In this document: piece by piece, positions 1 to 6,951 of the stretch
Layout of the letters: each line of letters starts with the position of its first letter
Position numbering within the stretch: position 1 is the first letter of the stretch
Source of the DNA: Alphaproteobacteria bacterium
GTDB lineage: Bacteria > Pseudomonadota > Alphaproteobacteria > Rickettsiales > RI-342
Length of the DNA: 15,410 bases
Assembly (NCBI GenBank): GCA_020851915.1
Contig: JADZBT010000021.1
Span: 1 to 15,410 of the forward strand
Direction: 5' to 3'
Notes under the pieces: model-generated
Told to the model about the DNA's origin: nothing
The model's input: only the letters and a program-made list of their open reading frames with translations
Database searches by the model: none
Program-made: the position numbers and the translations under genes

Positions 1-1
1 C

Positions 2-1666
2 ATTACGCAGCAGCTCGCAAAAAACCTGTTCCTCTCGCCGGAGCGCACCATCAAGCGCAAGGTGCAGGAATTGATGCTCAGTGTCTGGCTGGAGCAGAAA
101 TTCACCAAGGACGAGATACTCACCCTCTATCTCAACCGCGTCTATATGGGTTCCGGCAGCTACGGCGTGGACGCCGCCGCCGAGCGCTATTTCCATAAAT
201 CCGCGCGCAATCTTTCACTCTCCGAATCCGCCATCATCGCCGGACTGCTGAAGGCGCCCTCGCGCTATTCCCCGGCGAATAACCCGGAGCTGGCGAAGGA
301 ACGCGCCGCCACGGTGATCGATGCCATGGTCGATGCCGGATTCCTCGACGATACGGGCGCGGAGAAAGCCAAGAAACGCCCGGCACGCCCGCAGGCCTAC
401 TACGAAGGCCCATCGCATGGCAGCTATTATTTCGCCGACTGGGTGCTCGATCAGGTTCCCGATTTCATCGGCCGTGTGGATGAGGACATCACCATCATCA
501 CCACTCTCGATTCGTCGCTACAGCGCACGGCGGAGGAAAGTCTTGGCCGGGTGATGGACGCTGAAGGCGCAGGCCTCAACGCCTCGCAGGCGGCATTGCT
601 TTCCATGACACCCGACGGCGCGGTGCGCGCCATGGTGGGCGGCAGAAGTTATCTCAAGAGCCAGTTCAATCGCGCGACGCAGGCGCAGCGCCAGCCGGGT
701 TCTTCCTTCAAGCTGTTCGTGTATGCTGCCGGAGTGGAAGCCGGGTTCCTGCCCAACGATACCATGGTGGATCGCCCGATCACTATCCGCAAATGGAGCC
801 CCAGCAATTATGACGGGCGCTATCGCGGCACAATGACGTTGCGCGACGCCTTCGCGGAATCCGTCAATTCTATCGCGGTGCAACTATCGGAATCGGTGGG
901 GCGCAACCGGGTAGTGGATATGGCGCTCAGGCTCGGCATCACTTCGCCCATCATGCCGACGCCCAGTCTGGCGCTCGGCGCTAATGAGGTGAATCTGGTG
1001 GAGCTCACCGGCGCCTACGCGCATTTCGCGCATGGCGGGCGCAGCGTCTGGCCCTACGGCATTTCCGAAATAAAGAATGCCGACGGCAAGACGCTCTACA
1101 AGCGCCTTGACTCTCCTTTCTCGCGGATACTGGAGCCGCATGTGGTGGCCACCATGGTGGACATGATGCGCGCGGTCATCGACGACGGCACGGGCGGCAA
1201 TGCGCGCATCGGGCGCGCGGCGGCAGGCAAGACCGGAACCAGTCAGGATTTCCGCGATGCATGGTTCGAGGGATTCACGGCGGATTACGTGACGGGCGTA
1301 TGGGTGGGTAATGACGATTCCACGCCGATGAAGCATGTCACCGGCGGCGGATTGCCGGCGCGCATCTGGCATGATTACATGATAAAGGCGCATGAGAATC
1401 TTCCCGCGCGCGCCATCATCTCTTATGAGAGCGACTGGTCGGATACACCGCGTGCGATACCGTGGGATTATGGCAGCGAATCCTCTACATCGCCGGAATC
1501 ACTCCCCGCTCCTGCCGCGCTGGAACAGCAGCCGGAAATACCGGACGAAGGCCCGAACCCGGAAAATGCTACGATGCTGGAGAACCTGCTTGATTCACTG
1601 GACGATACCGTGGATCGCCTCGACGACAAGGTGGAATACACCTACCCCACGCCGAAGAAGCGGTAG
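2..1666 (+). CDS. Class A penicillin-binding protein (PBP1A-like peptidoglycan glycosyltransferase/transpeptidase), 5' end missing
   Basis: The frame is open from base 2, so the true start lies left of the window; the GTG at 62 is internal. The first residues (ITQQLAKNLFLSPER, then KRKVQE and ILTLYLNRVYMG) are the later motifs of the GT51 glycosyltransferase domain, which polymerises lipid II. Counting from the GTG as residue 1, the transpeptidase domain shows SSFK (catalytic Ser214, Lys217), SVN (267-269) and KTGT (from 390), so the cross-linking site is intact. The linker between the two domains is shorter than in E. coli PBP1A. The last 70 or so residues form an acidic, Pro-rich tail (runs of PEIPDEGPNPE, then LLDSLDDTVDRLDD) with no known fold. 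The enzyme should be anchored by an N-terminal membrane segment that is not visible here and should act in the periplasm. It converges with the metallopeptidase gene, leaving only 24 bp between stop codons. Family assignment is sure; the exact paralogue is not. Confidence 0.93.
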   Translation: MTQQLAKNLFLSPERTIKRKVQELMLSVWLEQKFTKDEILTLYLNRVYMGSGSYGVDAAAERYFHKSARNLSLSESAIIAGLLKAPSRYSPANNPELAKERAATVIDAMVDAGFLDDTGAEKAKKRPARPQAYYEGPSHGSYYFADWVLDQVPDFIGRVDEDITIITTLDSSLQRTAEESLGRVMDAEGAGLNASQAALLSMTPDGAVRAMVGGRSYLKSQFNRATQAQRQPGSSFKLFVYAAGVEAGFLPNDTMVDRPITIRKWSPSNYDGRYRGTMTLRDAFAESVNSIAVQLSESVGRNRVVDMALRLGITSPIMPTPSLALGANEVNLVELTGAYAHFAHGGRSVWPYGISEIKNADGKTLYKRLDSPFSRILEPHVVATMVDMMRAVIDDGTGGNARIGRAAAGKTGTSQDFRDAWFEGFTADYVTGVWVGNDDSTPMKHVTGGGLPARIWHDYMIKAHENLPARAIISYESDWSDTPRAIPWDYGSESSTSPESLPAPAALEQQPEIPDEGPNPENATMLENLLDSLDDTVDRLDDKVEYTYPTPKKR

Positions 1667-1690
1667 TACGGGATTAACAAATATCGATGG

Positions 1691-2470
1691 TTATATCTGA
1701 TACCGATGCAACTGGTCGCCGTGTTGCTTGAGCCATTTGCGATGCGTTTCGTGGCGCGGGCACAGGCGTTCGACGATCTCCCAGAAATGGACGCCGTGAT
1801 TCATCTCGCGCAGATGCGCCATCTCGTGCACGACCATGTAATGTAGTACAGCAGGCGGCGCAAACACCAACCGCCAGGTGAAGGTGAGGCGTCCCTTGCT
1901 GCTGCAACTGCCCCAGCGGGTACGCATGTCACGGAGTGAAATGGAGGTGACCTTGCGGCCTATTCTTCGGGTGAGCGAACTCACGAGCCGCTCGAGTTCC
2001 TCGCGCAGCTGTGCCTTGAGCCACTCACGCAAGTAACGGTCGCGATCGTCGGGACCACCCGGCACAAGCAGAAGCCGTCCTTTCTTCTGCACCTTGCCGC
2101 GCCCTTTCCCCGTCAATTCCTCCCCGGTAAAACGCAGTTCCAGATTCTTCCCGAGCACGGGGATGGAAACGCCGTTTTCAAAATGTATCGCGGGGGGAAT
2201 GGAACTCCAGCGGTTGGCAACCCAGTCGCGGTGTTTCTTGAGGAAGTTCCACGCCTGTCGTTCCCAGATGCGGGAGGGGAAGGTAACCCGGATTACCCTT
2301 TCCTGGGCATCCACCCGGAGGGTAATCCGGTTAGTCCTATCGCTGCGGTGGAACCGGACTGGTACCGGTTCCCCCTGCAGCTTTAATTGATAACGCCGTT
2401 GCGTTATGGTCTTACTTCTTGGTCTTTTTAGCAGCGGGCTTCTTCTTGGCAGCTGGTTTCTTTGCAGCAA
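1691..2470 (-). CDS. YgjP/DUF45-type zinc metallopeptidase, start uncertain
   Basis: The C-terminal half carries the hallmarks of the YgjP-like (DUF45, M48-type) family: RWGSCS, then HEMAHLREMNH, which supplies the HExxH zinc site and a third His six residues on, followed by HFWEIVERLCP. The recognisable domain begins near base 2390 with YQLKLQGEPVPVRFHRSD and ends at the stop. The start is unclear. The frame stays open to an upstream candidate start at 2608, but everything beyond about 2410 lies under the Lys/Ala-rich 3' end of the upstream gene in another frame and translates to an Arg/Lys/Leu/Pro-rich sequence that is probably a shadow. I chose the TTG at 2470, which gives the least overlap that still keeps the whole domain. 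A GTG at 2314 would cut off the first strands. Members of this family are cytoplasmic and poorly characterised. It is likely co-transcribed with the gene upstream. Confidence 0.82.
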   Translation of the reverse strand: MLQRNQLPRRSPLLKRPRSKTITQRRYQLKLQGEPVPVRFHRSDRTNRITLRVDAQERVIRVTFPSRIWERQAWNFLKKHRDWVANRWSSIPPAIHFENGVSIPVLGKNLELRFTGEELTGKGRGKVQKKGRLLLVPGGPDDRDRYLREWLKAQLREELERLVSSLTRRIGRKVTSISLRDMRTRWGSCSSKGRLTFTWRLVFAPPAVLHYMVVHEMAHLREMNHGVHFWEIVERLCPRHETHRKWLKQHGDQLHRYQI

Positions 2471-2555
2471 CCTTTTTGGTTGTCTTTTTAGCAGCGGTCT
2501 TTTTTGCTGCAGCAGAGGTGGTCTTCTTTTTGGTAGCTTTTTTCTTGGTAGCCAT
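2412..2555 (-). CDS. Possible separately translated 47-residue histone-H1-like basic protein (in frame with phaZ 3' end)
   Basis: Starting at the ATG at 2555, the phaZ frame encodes MATKKKATKKKTT followed by KK/AA/KP repeats ending in KKTKK, with no aromatic or acidic residues. AAGGAG lies 9 bases upstream of this ATG, a better ribosome site than most in the window, and the codon after ATG is GCT. Small Lys/Ala/Pro-rich proteins of this kind bind DNA non-specifically and occur free in many bacteria. The product is either made alone from an internal start or only as the tail of the depolymerase. The absence of any stop between the two in about 230 bases leaves fusion possible. I cannot decide from sequence alone. 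Confidence 0.45.
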   Translation of the reverse strand: MATKKKATKKKTTSAAAKKTAAKKTTKKVAAKKPAAKKKPAAKKTKK

Positions 2556-4019
2556 AGTAACTTTCTCCTTCTTGGACGTTGGTCGGATTGCCGCGATGTC
2601 GCCAGCAATCTTTGATGAGGCTAACACAGCCGATGATGGCATCACAATTTTTTTGCCCGCTGAGCGCGCAATCGCCATCATATCTTCCTCGCATGTAGTT
2701 TTTTTTGCCACAGTTGCACGATCGGAGGGCGCGACGGAGGAAAATTTCGCCGCACCCTTTCCGTCATGCACGGATTTATTGTCGCCAACGCAGGTGATGA
2801 AATCCATGATCACAGGGACCACATGCTCGCGGTAGCGGCGTCCGTTGAAGATGCCGTAATGCCCGACACCCATTTGCAGATGATATTTCTTTTTCGATTC
2901 GGGAAGACCGGTGCACAGATCGAGCGCCGCCTTCGTCTGGCCGACGCCGGAGATGTCATCACGCTCGCCCTCGATGGCAAGCAGCGCGGTGCGGCGGACG
3001 TCGCCGGGACGCACCGCGCGTCCGCGCGACTTCATCGTACCGCACGGCAGCGCGTGCTCCTGGAACACGGTGCGGATGGTCTGCAAATAAAATTCTGACG
3101 GCAGATCCATCACCGAAAGATACTCATTATAAAAATCGGTGTGCGACTCAACACTCTCCTCGTCACCCTCGACGAGATGATTGAAGAGTTGCGTATGCGC
3201 TTCGATGTGACGCTCAAGGTTCATCGTCATAAATCCGGTGAGTTGCATGAATCCCGGATAGACGCGGCGCATGAATCCCGGATGCAGCACCGGCACGCGC
3301 GTGATGACGTTCTGTTCGAACCAGCTGAGCGGACGCGTCTCGGCAAGCGAATTCACTTCCGTCGAGTTGATGCGCGTATCGATCGGGCCGCCCATGAATA
3401 TCATCGATGCAGGCGCCTTGGGATTTTTTTCCGACGCCATGATCGACACGGCGGCCATCACCGGCACGGACGGCTGGCATACACCCATCACATGCACATC
3501 GGGGCCGAGCAATTCGAGAAACTCGATGACGTAGTCGATATAATCGTCGAGATCGAAGTCGCCTTCGTAGAGCGGCACTTCGCGCGCATCGATCCAGTCG
3601 GTGATATAGATATCGCAATAGGGAAGCAGCCCTTCCACCGTACCGCGCAGCAGCGTGGCATGATGCCCCGACATGGGCGCGACGATGAGCAGTTTGGGAT
3701 CGTTACGCTGCGTATCGCGTGCGAAATGCAGCAGGTTGCAGAAACTTTTTTCCACGACGGTCTGCTCATGCACGGCGACCTTGCGCCCGTTGATGGTGGT
3801 TTCGGTGATGCCGAATTCCGGCTTGCCGTAACGGCGCGTCATGCGCTCGACGATCTCGCAGGTGGCCGACACCGTCCGACCCAGATGGGTTGAGGCCATA
3901 GGGTTTCCCGGTGCGCTCATCACGTGGCGGCCTGTGTGGGCCATCAGGCGCAGGGGCATCAGTCCTGCATAATGCATTTCGTGAAGGCTATAGAGATGAC
4001 TGTTTTCAAGGATCAGCAT
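2412..4019 (-). CDS. phaZ: Intracellular polyhydroxyalkanoate depolymerase (PhaZ type) with histone-H1-like C-terminal tail
   Basis: Residues 1-412 match the intracellular PHB depolymerase family, which hydrolyses storage polymer in cytoplasmic granules. The N terminus has the typical HEMHYAGLMPLRLMA stretch. The nucleophile is a Cys in GVCQPS (Cys181). The expected acid and base are Asp354 (EGERDDISG) and His387 (GVGHYG), close to the Cys/Asp/His positions known from the Ralstonia enzyme. Known members are about 400-430 residues long; this frame has 535. Residues 413-488 form an unrecognised linker, and 489-535 are almost only Lys, Ala and Thr (KKTAAKK, AAKKPAAKKKP). The tail resembles the DNA-binding tail of pseudomonad PhaF, which ties granules to the nucleoid. 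An internal ATG with its own Shine-Dalgarno sequence begins exactly at that tail, so the gene may make two products. The ATG at 4019 is preceded by GAAGGGA at a plausible distance. The depolymerase assignment is firm; the role of the tail is inference. Confidence 0.92.
   Translation of the reverse strand: MLILENSHLYSLHEMHYAGLMPLRLMAHTGRHVMSAPGNPMASTHLGRTVSATCEIVERMTRRYGKPEFGITETTINGRKVAVHEQTVVEKSFCNLLHFARDTQRNDPKLLIVAPMSGHHATLLRGTVEGLLPYCDIYITDWIDAREVPLYEGDFDLDDYIDYVIEFLELLGPDVHVMGVCQPSVPVMAAVSIMASEKNPKAPASMIFMGGPIDTRINSTEVNSLAETRPLSWFEQNVITRVPVLHPGFMRRVYPGFMQLTGFMTMNLERHIEAHTQLFNHLVEGDEESVESHTDFYNEYLSVMDLPSEFYLQTIRTVFQEHALPCGTMKSRGRAVRPGDVRRTALLAIEGERDDISGVGQTKAALDLCTGLPESKKKYHLQMGVGHYGIFNGRRYREHVVPVIMDFITCVGDNKSVHDGKGAAKFSSVAPSDRATVAKKTTCEEDMMAIARSAGKKIVMPSSAVLASSKIAGDIAAIRPTSKKEKVTMATKKKATKKKTTSAAAKKTAAKKTTKKVAAKKPAAKKKPAAKKTKK
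2565..2570 (-). promoter_or_regulatory. Internal Shine-Dalgarno sequence before the histone-like tail
   Basis: AAGGAG on the minus strand, 9 bases ahead of the in-frame ATG at 2555 inside the phaZ frame. It argues for internal initiation of the Lys/Ala-rich tail as a separate protein. Confidence 0.6.
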
Positions 4020-4177
4020 GGGTACTTATTTCCCTTCTCATAGTGCAGTGAACCACGCCGGCACTCACTATATATACGGCGACGGTACACTATAATGGTG
4101 AAGATACCGTTAATGTTGCACCGCAACAGCCTATACCCTGCATACGGGAGTGGGAAGCCCCGAAAACTATAAAGCGA

Positions 4178-4609
4178 CTACTCCGCCGCTTTTACCTCCA
4201 CCTCTGTTGCAATTTTTCCCGCCTTCTCGAAGATGAGCGTCAGCGGATAATGCGCGCCCTCGGTGAGAGGCGCGGTCAAACCCATCAGCATGACATGCTT
4301 TCCGCCGGGCGCGAATTCCACGACCGCGCCGGGTGCGATCTCCACCGCAGAAAGCGGGCGCATCTTCATCACGCCTTCCTCGTTCAGGGTTGCATGAAGT
4401 TCCGTGCGGGCCGCAGCGGAAGACTCTACCGAGAGCAACACATCCCTCTCCGCGCCGTCATTCACGATATTCAGATAGGCCGCACCCGTCGTAGCACTGC
4501 CGGGCGATGGCGGCGACCACGCGCCCGTTACGGCAATGCCCTCCGCATATGCGGCAGCGGATATGGTCATTCCGGCCAATAGTACAAAAATGCCTGCGGT
4601 ATTTCTCAT
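4178..4609 (-). CDS. PCu(A)C periplasmic copper chaperone
   Basis: This 143-residue protein has a signal peptide with a hydrophobic core and a likely cleavage after AYA (residue 22). It then shows the full copper-binding pattern H-x10-M-x21-H-x-M: His72, Met83, His105 and Met107, with exact spacing. Proteins of this family (DUF461) carry Cu(I) in the periplasm and, with Sco proteins, load the CuA centre of cytochrome c oxidase. The gene starts 29 bp after the stop of the sco gene, so the two almost certainly form an operon. The ATG at 4609 has AGGAGAA about 10 bases upstream. The 158 bp to the next gene show no clear terminator, so read-through into phaZ is possible. Confidence 0.93.
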   Translation of the reverse strand: MRNTAGIFVLLAGMTISAAAYAEGIAVTGAWSPPSPGSATTGAAYLNIVNDGAERDVLLSVESSAAARTELHATLNEEGVMKMRPLSAVEIAPGAVVEFAPGGKHVMLMGLTAPLTEGAHYPLTLIFEKAGKIATEVEVKAAE

Positions 4610-4638
4610 ATATATGGTTCTCCTATCGGTTATCCGTC

Positions 4639-5286
4639 TTACTTTACAGTTTCATTCGCAAGAATCCCACGCACGGCCTCCACGATCTCTTCTGCGCTCG
4701 CCTCATGGCCGAAGTGGCGTACATATTTTCCATCGCGCCCCATCAGATAAGTGAATGCGGAATGGTCGACCAGATATTCTCCCGTTTTTTCCGAGTCTGC
4801 GCCGTTGCCGCTTTCCTCAGGAACCTTCGCATAATAGACCCGATACTGCCCGGCAGCCTCCGCGATGGCCGTATCGCTGCCGGTCAACATCACGAGGCGC
4901 GAATCAAAACCATTCTTATAGTCGGCGAGTTTTTCTACCGTATCGCGCGCAGGGTCGACGGTGATGAAGATCGGCACGATCTGCGCCGCATCCCCACCCA
5001 ACGCCGCCATCACCTTGGAGAGCTTGGTAAGATCGGTGGGGCATACGTCAGGACAGAAGGCATAACCAAAATAGACCAGCAGGTATTTGCCAAGGAATTC
5101 CTGACTGGAGCGTTCTGCACCCGCGCTGTCGGTGAGCAGGAAATCCCCGCCGATCAGAACCGTGCCCGCATCGCTCTGAACCGCGCCGGAAGTAAGCGCC
5201 TCATTACGCAGGCCCGCCACCTGCCAGAGAGCCGCCAATGCCGCCAGAGCCATGGTCGCGGACAGAATAATGTGTGATGGCTTCAT
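4639..5286 (-). CDS. Sco1/SenC family copper-dependent cytochrome oxidase assembly protein
   Basis: A 215-residue protein with one N-terminal hydrophobic segment (about residues 7-24) that should anchor it in the inner membrane with the thioredoxin-like domain in the periplasm. The copper and redox site is complete: CPDVC (Cys78, Cys82) in FGYAFCPDVCPTDL and the distal His175 in VDHSAFTYLM. Sco proteins reduce or metallate the CuA site of cytochrome oxidase subunit II. It is the first gene of a two-gene unit with the PCu(A)C chaperone, a pairing seen in many proteobacteria. The ATG at 5286 has AAGGGG about 7 bases upstream. Length and motifs are normal for the family. Confidence 0.95.
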   Translation of the reverse strand: MKPSHIILSATMALAALAALWQVAGLRNEALTSGAVQSDAGTVLIGGDFLLTDSAGAERSSQEFLGKYLLVYFGYAFCPDVCPTDLTKLSKVMAALGGDAAQIVPIFITVDPARDTVEKLADYKNGFDSRLVMLTGSDTAIAEAAGQYRVYYAKVPEESGNGADSEKTGEYLVDHSAFTYLMGRDGKYVRHFGHEASAEEIVEAVRGILANETVK

Positions 5287-5305
5287 CGGGCTACCCCTTC
5301 AAAAT

Positions 5306-5334
5306 ATATTAATAAGGCCGCTTGTATTTGTGAA
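5306..5334 (-). promoter_or_regulatory. Possible sigma-70 promoter for the sco/PCu(A)C operon
   Basis: On the minus strand TTCACA (5/6 of the -35 consensus) is followed after 17 bases by TAATAT (4/6 of the -10 consensus). The predicted start lies near 5299, just ahead of the Shine-Dalgarno sequence of sco. The match is moderate and the region is AT-rich, so chance is possible. Confidence 0.3.
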
Positions 5335-5452
5335 AATCATTAATCTGCGGCATATATCGGTTAATGGTTGTGGCACGGCGTTTTATCTGGTTTTTTCGTT
5401 GTATTTCAATATTATATACAGATCCGCGCGTCATTCAGCAACACCCTTTTTA

Positions 5453-5481
5453 TTGACAATCCGCGCTTTTTTCTTTATAAT
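5453..5481 (+). promoter_or_regulatory. Perfect-consensus sigma-70 promoter of the 255-residue orphan gene
   Basis: TTGACA at 5453-5458 and TATAAT at 5476-5481 are separated by exactly 17 bases: both hexamers match the full consensus. Transcription should start near 5488, inside the left arm of the inverted repeat that follows and about 42 bases ahead of the ATG at 5530. A promoter this strong would be expected to need a repressor or to serve an abundant product. Confidence 0.8.
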
Positions 5482-5484
5482 TAA

Positions 5485-5517
5485 CAATGGTTAAGTGCAT
5501 CGTGCATTTAACCATTG
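5485..5517 (+). promoter_or_regulatory. 33-bp inverted repeat at the transcription start (operator or 5' mRNA hairpin)
   Basis: CAATGGTTAAGTGCA (5485-5499) pairs with TGCATTTAACCATTG (5503-5517) around the loop TCG, with a single G-T mismatch that would be a wobble pair in RNA. Each arm holds the octamer TTAACCAT (in opposite orientations), described as a short CtrA recognition motif in alphaproteobacteria. The repeat covers about -3 to +30 of the predicted start, where a bound protein would block RNA polymerase. In the transcript it would instead form a hairpin at the very 5' end, just before the ribosome-binding site. The palindrome is certain; its function is inferred. Confidence 0.75.
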
Positions 5518-5529
5518 CGAGAGGGTTTC

Positions 5530-6297
5530 ATGGTTCCGGGTATCACTGCACCCTACATCCAGACACCGCCGCCGGTTTCCGATGCGGTCATCACCGGCCT
5601 GACGGACGCGGCCATCGGCCGCCTGCCCGCGACCATCGTAGCGCCCGCCGTGCCGGCGTCAAGCGCCGACTTGCAACTGCATAACAACACACAATCCACA
5701 CCGAAACCTGTACCGGCACAGATTGGCGGCGGCAGCGCATCCGCAGCGGCGAGCTTCATGACGTCCGGTAACAGCAGCACAACGCAGACCATTTCTTTCC
5801 AGCCGTCATCGCCGTTTCTGGCACAACTCATTTCGCAGATCCCGCCAGACATTGAGGCATCGTCCCAACTGTCCTTCCTCTTCTCGGCGGGACGTCAGCG
5901 CATTGTGGATTATCCGACGATGCTGGCATTCGGAACCACGCGCCATGCGCCCAGCTATGCCTCGCTGCCGCGCGGCGCGCGAGTTGAAGCACCTGCTGCC
6001 GAGACACCGTCCGTAAAAATTTCCACACCTCCCGCCATCCCGGCGTCGGAAGCGTCCGCATTGCCTGTGCGCGTATCTGCAGCAACGCTTTCGCCCGCAC
6101 CGAACGCAGCGCTGCCGATCGATACATCGCGACTGGCGGACACGGCTCCGGCCATAACGCAGCCAATCACGCCACGGCAGGCATCGAGCGCATACCGCAC
6201 CACCGTGGAGCGCAACGACGCTGAACTGGATGTCGAGCCGCTTCCCGAGCATACGGAGCTGGAAATCGCGGTAGAGGGCGTTACGGTCACGGGCTGA
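5530..6297 (+). CDS. Unrecognised 255-residue Pro/Ala/Ser/Thr-rich protein
   Basis: I do not recognise this protein. The chosen ATG at 5530 has GAGAGGG just upstream; a TTG at 5515 is possible but falls inside the hairpin. There is no signal peptide and no membrane segment. The sequence is mostly low complexity: PPPVSDAV near the start, Ser/Thr/Gly-rich runs, and long Pro/Ala-rich stretches such as APAAETPSV. A short more ordered-looking block lies around residues 90-135 (SPFLAQLISQIPPDIEASSQLSFLFSAG when read in two parts, then RQRIVDYPTMLAF). The C terminus is acidic (PLPEHTELEIAVEG). It may be a largely disordered regulatory or scaffold protein with one short interaction segment. Its promoter is exceptionally strong and carries a palindromic site. 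The gene stands alone between divergent sco and the downstream bamE-like gene. Confidence 0.75.
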   Translation: MVPGITAPYIQTPPPVSDAVITGLTDAAIGRLPATIVAPAVPASSADLQLHNNTQSTPKPVPAQIGGGSASAAASFMTSGNSSTTQTISFQPSSPFLAQLISQIPPDIEASSQLSFLFSAGRQRIVDYPTMLAFGTTRHAPSYASLPRGARVEAPAAETPSVKISTPPAIPASEASALPVRVSAATLSPAPNAALPIDTSRLADTAPAITQPITPRQASSAYRTTVERNDAELDVEPLPEHTELEIAVEGVTVTG

Positions 6298-6368
6298 GAG
6301 CCAACAAATTTCACCGTCCCCGATAATCAGCACGAGGAACCTCTGGCAAGGACCCCGCGAGTTATGCT

Positions 6369-6839
6369 ATGACACAGGATATGAAATCCTATCGTTCGCT
6401 TCTTATCGCTTCCACACTTCTTGCCACGATCACGGCATGTTCGCCGCAGGCGGAGAATCGCGGCCATGTGCGCGATAGTACCGCCACGGAGCAGGTCAAA
6501 GCCGGCGTGTCGCGGATGGAAGTGATGCGGCTGCTGGGCTCGCCGTCCAGCCAGTCGAGCTTCGGCGAGGATGTCTGGTATTATATTTCTTCCGTATCGG
6601 AGCGCACCGCCTTCTTCAAACCGAAGGTCGCGGAGCAGTCCGTCCTTGCCGTGCATTTCGACAAGAACGGCATGGTTAGCACTACCGAAGAATATCGCAC
6701 GGAAGACGGCAAGCGCGTCGATTTCGCGAAGGACACCACCCCTACGGGCGGGCAGGCCACGGGCGTCATCAACCAGCTACTGGGCAATATGGGACGCTTC
6801 AACAACGGCAAACAGATCGATAGTATGAGCGGTCGCTGA
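6369..6839 (+). CDS. bamE: BamE/SmpA/OmlA family outer-membrane lipoprotein
   Basis: A lipoprotein signal ends in the lipobox ITAC, placing the lipidated Cys at residue 24. The mature part follows the BamE pattern: KAGVSRMEVMRLLGSPSS, a WYYIS strand, then VLAVHFDKNGMV. BamE is the small lipoprotein of the BAM complex that inserts beta-barrel proteins into the outer membrane. At 156 residues it is slightly longer than the E. coli protein; the extra part is a Gly/Asn/Gln-rich C terminus (GQATGVINQLLGNMGRFNNG). The start could be the ATG at 6369 or the one at 6381; neither has an ideal ribosome site, and AAGGA at 6348-6352 is somewhat far. It follows the orphan gene by 71 bp and may share its transcript. 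Confidence 0.88.
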   Translation: MTQDMKSYRSLLIASTLLATITACSPQAENRGHVRDSTATEQVKAGVSRMEVMRLLGSPSSQSSFGEDVWYYISSVSERTAFFKPKVAEQSVLAVHFDKNGMVSTTEEYRTEDGKRVDFAKDTTPTGGQATGVINQLLGNMGRFNNGKQIDSMSGR

Positions 6840-6899
6840 GTTGGCCTTCTGGGCTGCCAGAATATGTAGTCGTTTTAATTTCAATCCCCCACAAGACAA

Positions 6900-6929
6900 A
6901 AGGCCTGCCCCCGTTCAGGGGCAGGCCTT
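6900..6929 (-). terminator. Strong intrinsic terminator between the two lipoprotein genes
   Basis: AAGGCCTGCCCC (6900-6911) pairs perfectly with GGGGCAGGCCTT (6918-6929) around a six-base loop, a 12-bp GC-rich stem. On the minus strand the hairpin is followed by TTTTGTCTT, so it should end the EexN-like gene whose stop is 22 bases upstream. On the plus strand the T tract is short, so termination of the bamE transcript there would be weaker, though convergent genes often share such a hairpin. Confidence 0.88.
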
Positions 6930-6951
6930 CGTCAATTCGATAGATGCTCTA

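Noticed and set aside
2419..2835. Plus-strand frame rich in Phe, Ala, Val and Leu that looks like a membrane protein
   Set aside because: It is the exact antisense of the Lys/Ala-rich phaZ tail; AAG and GCT codons read backwards as CTT and AGC give hydrophobic runs. No ribosome site.
4020..4177. Gap between the PCu(A)C gene and phaZ as a promoter/terminator region
   Set aside because: TA-rich patches such as TATATA occur, but I found no -35/-10 pair with good spacing and no GC-rich hairpin with a T tract.
5487..5684. Frame starting at an ATG in the left arm of the palindrome
   Set aside because: Starts at the predicted first base of the transcript with no ribosome site, and overlaps the better supported gene at 5530 out of frame.
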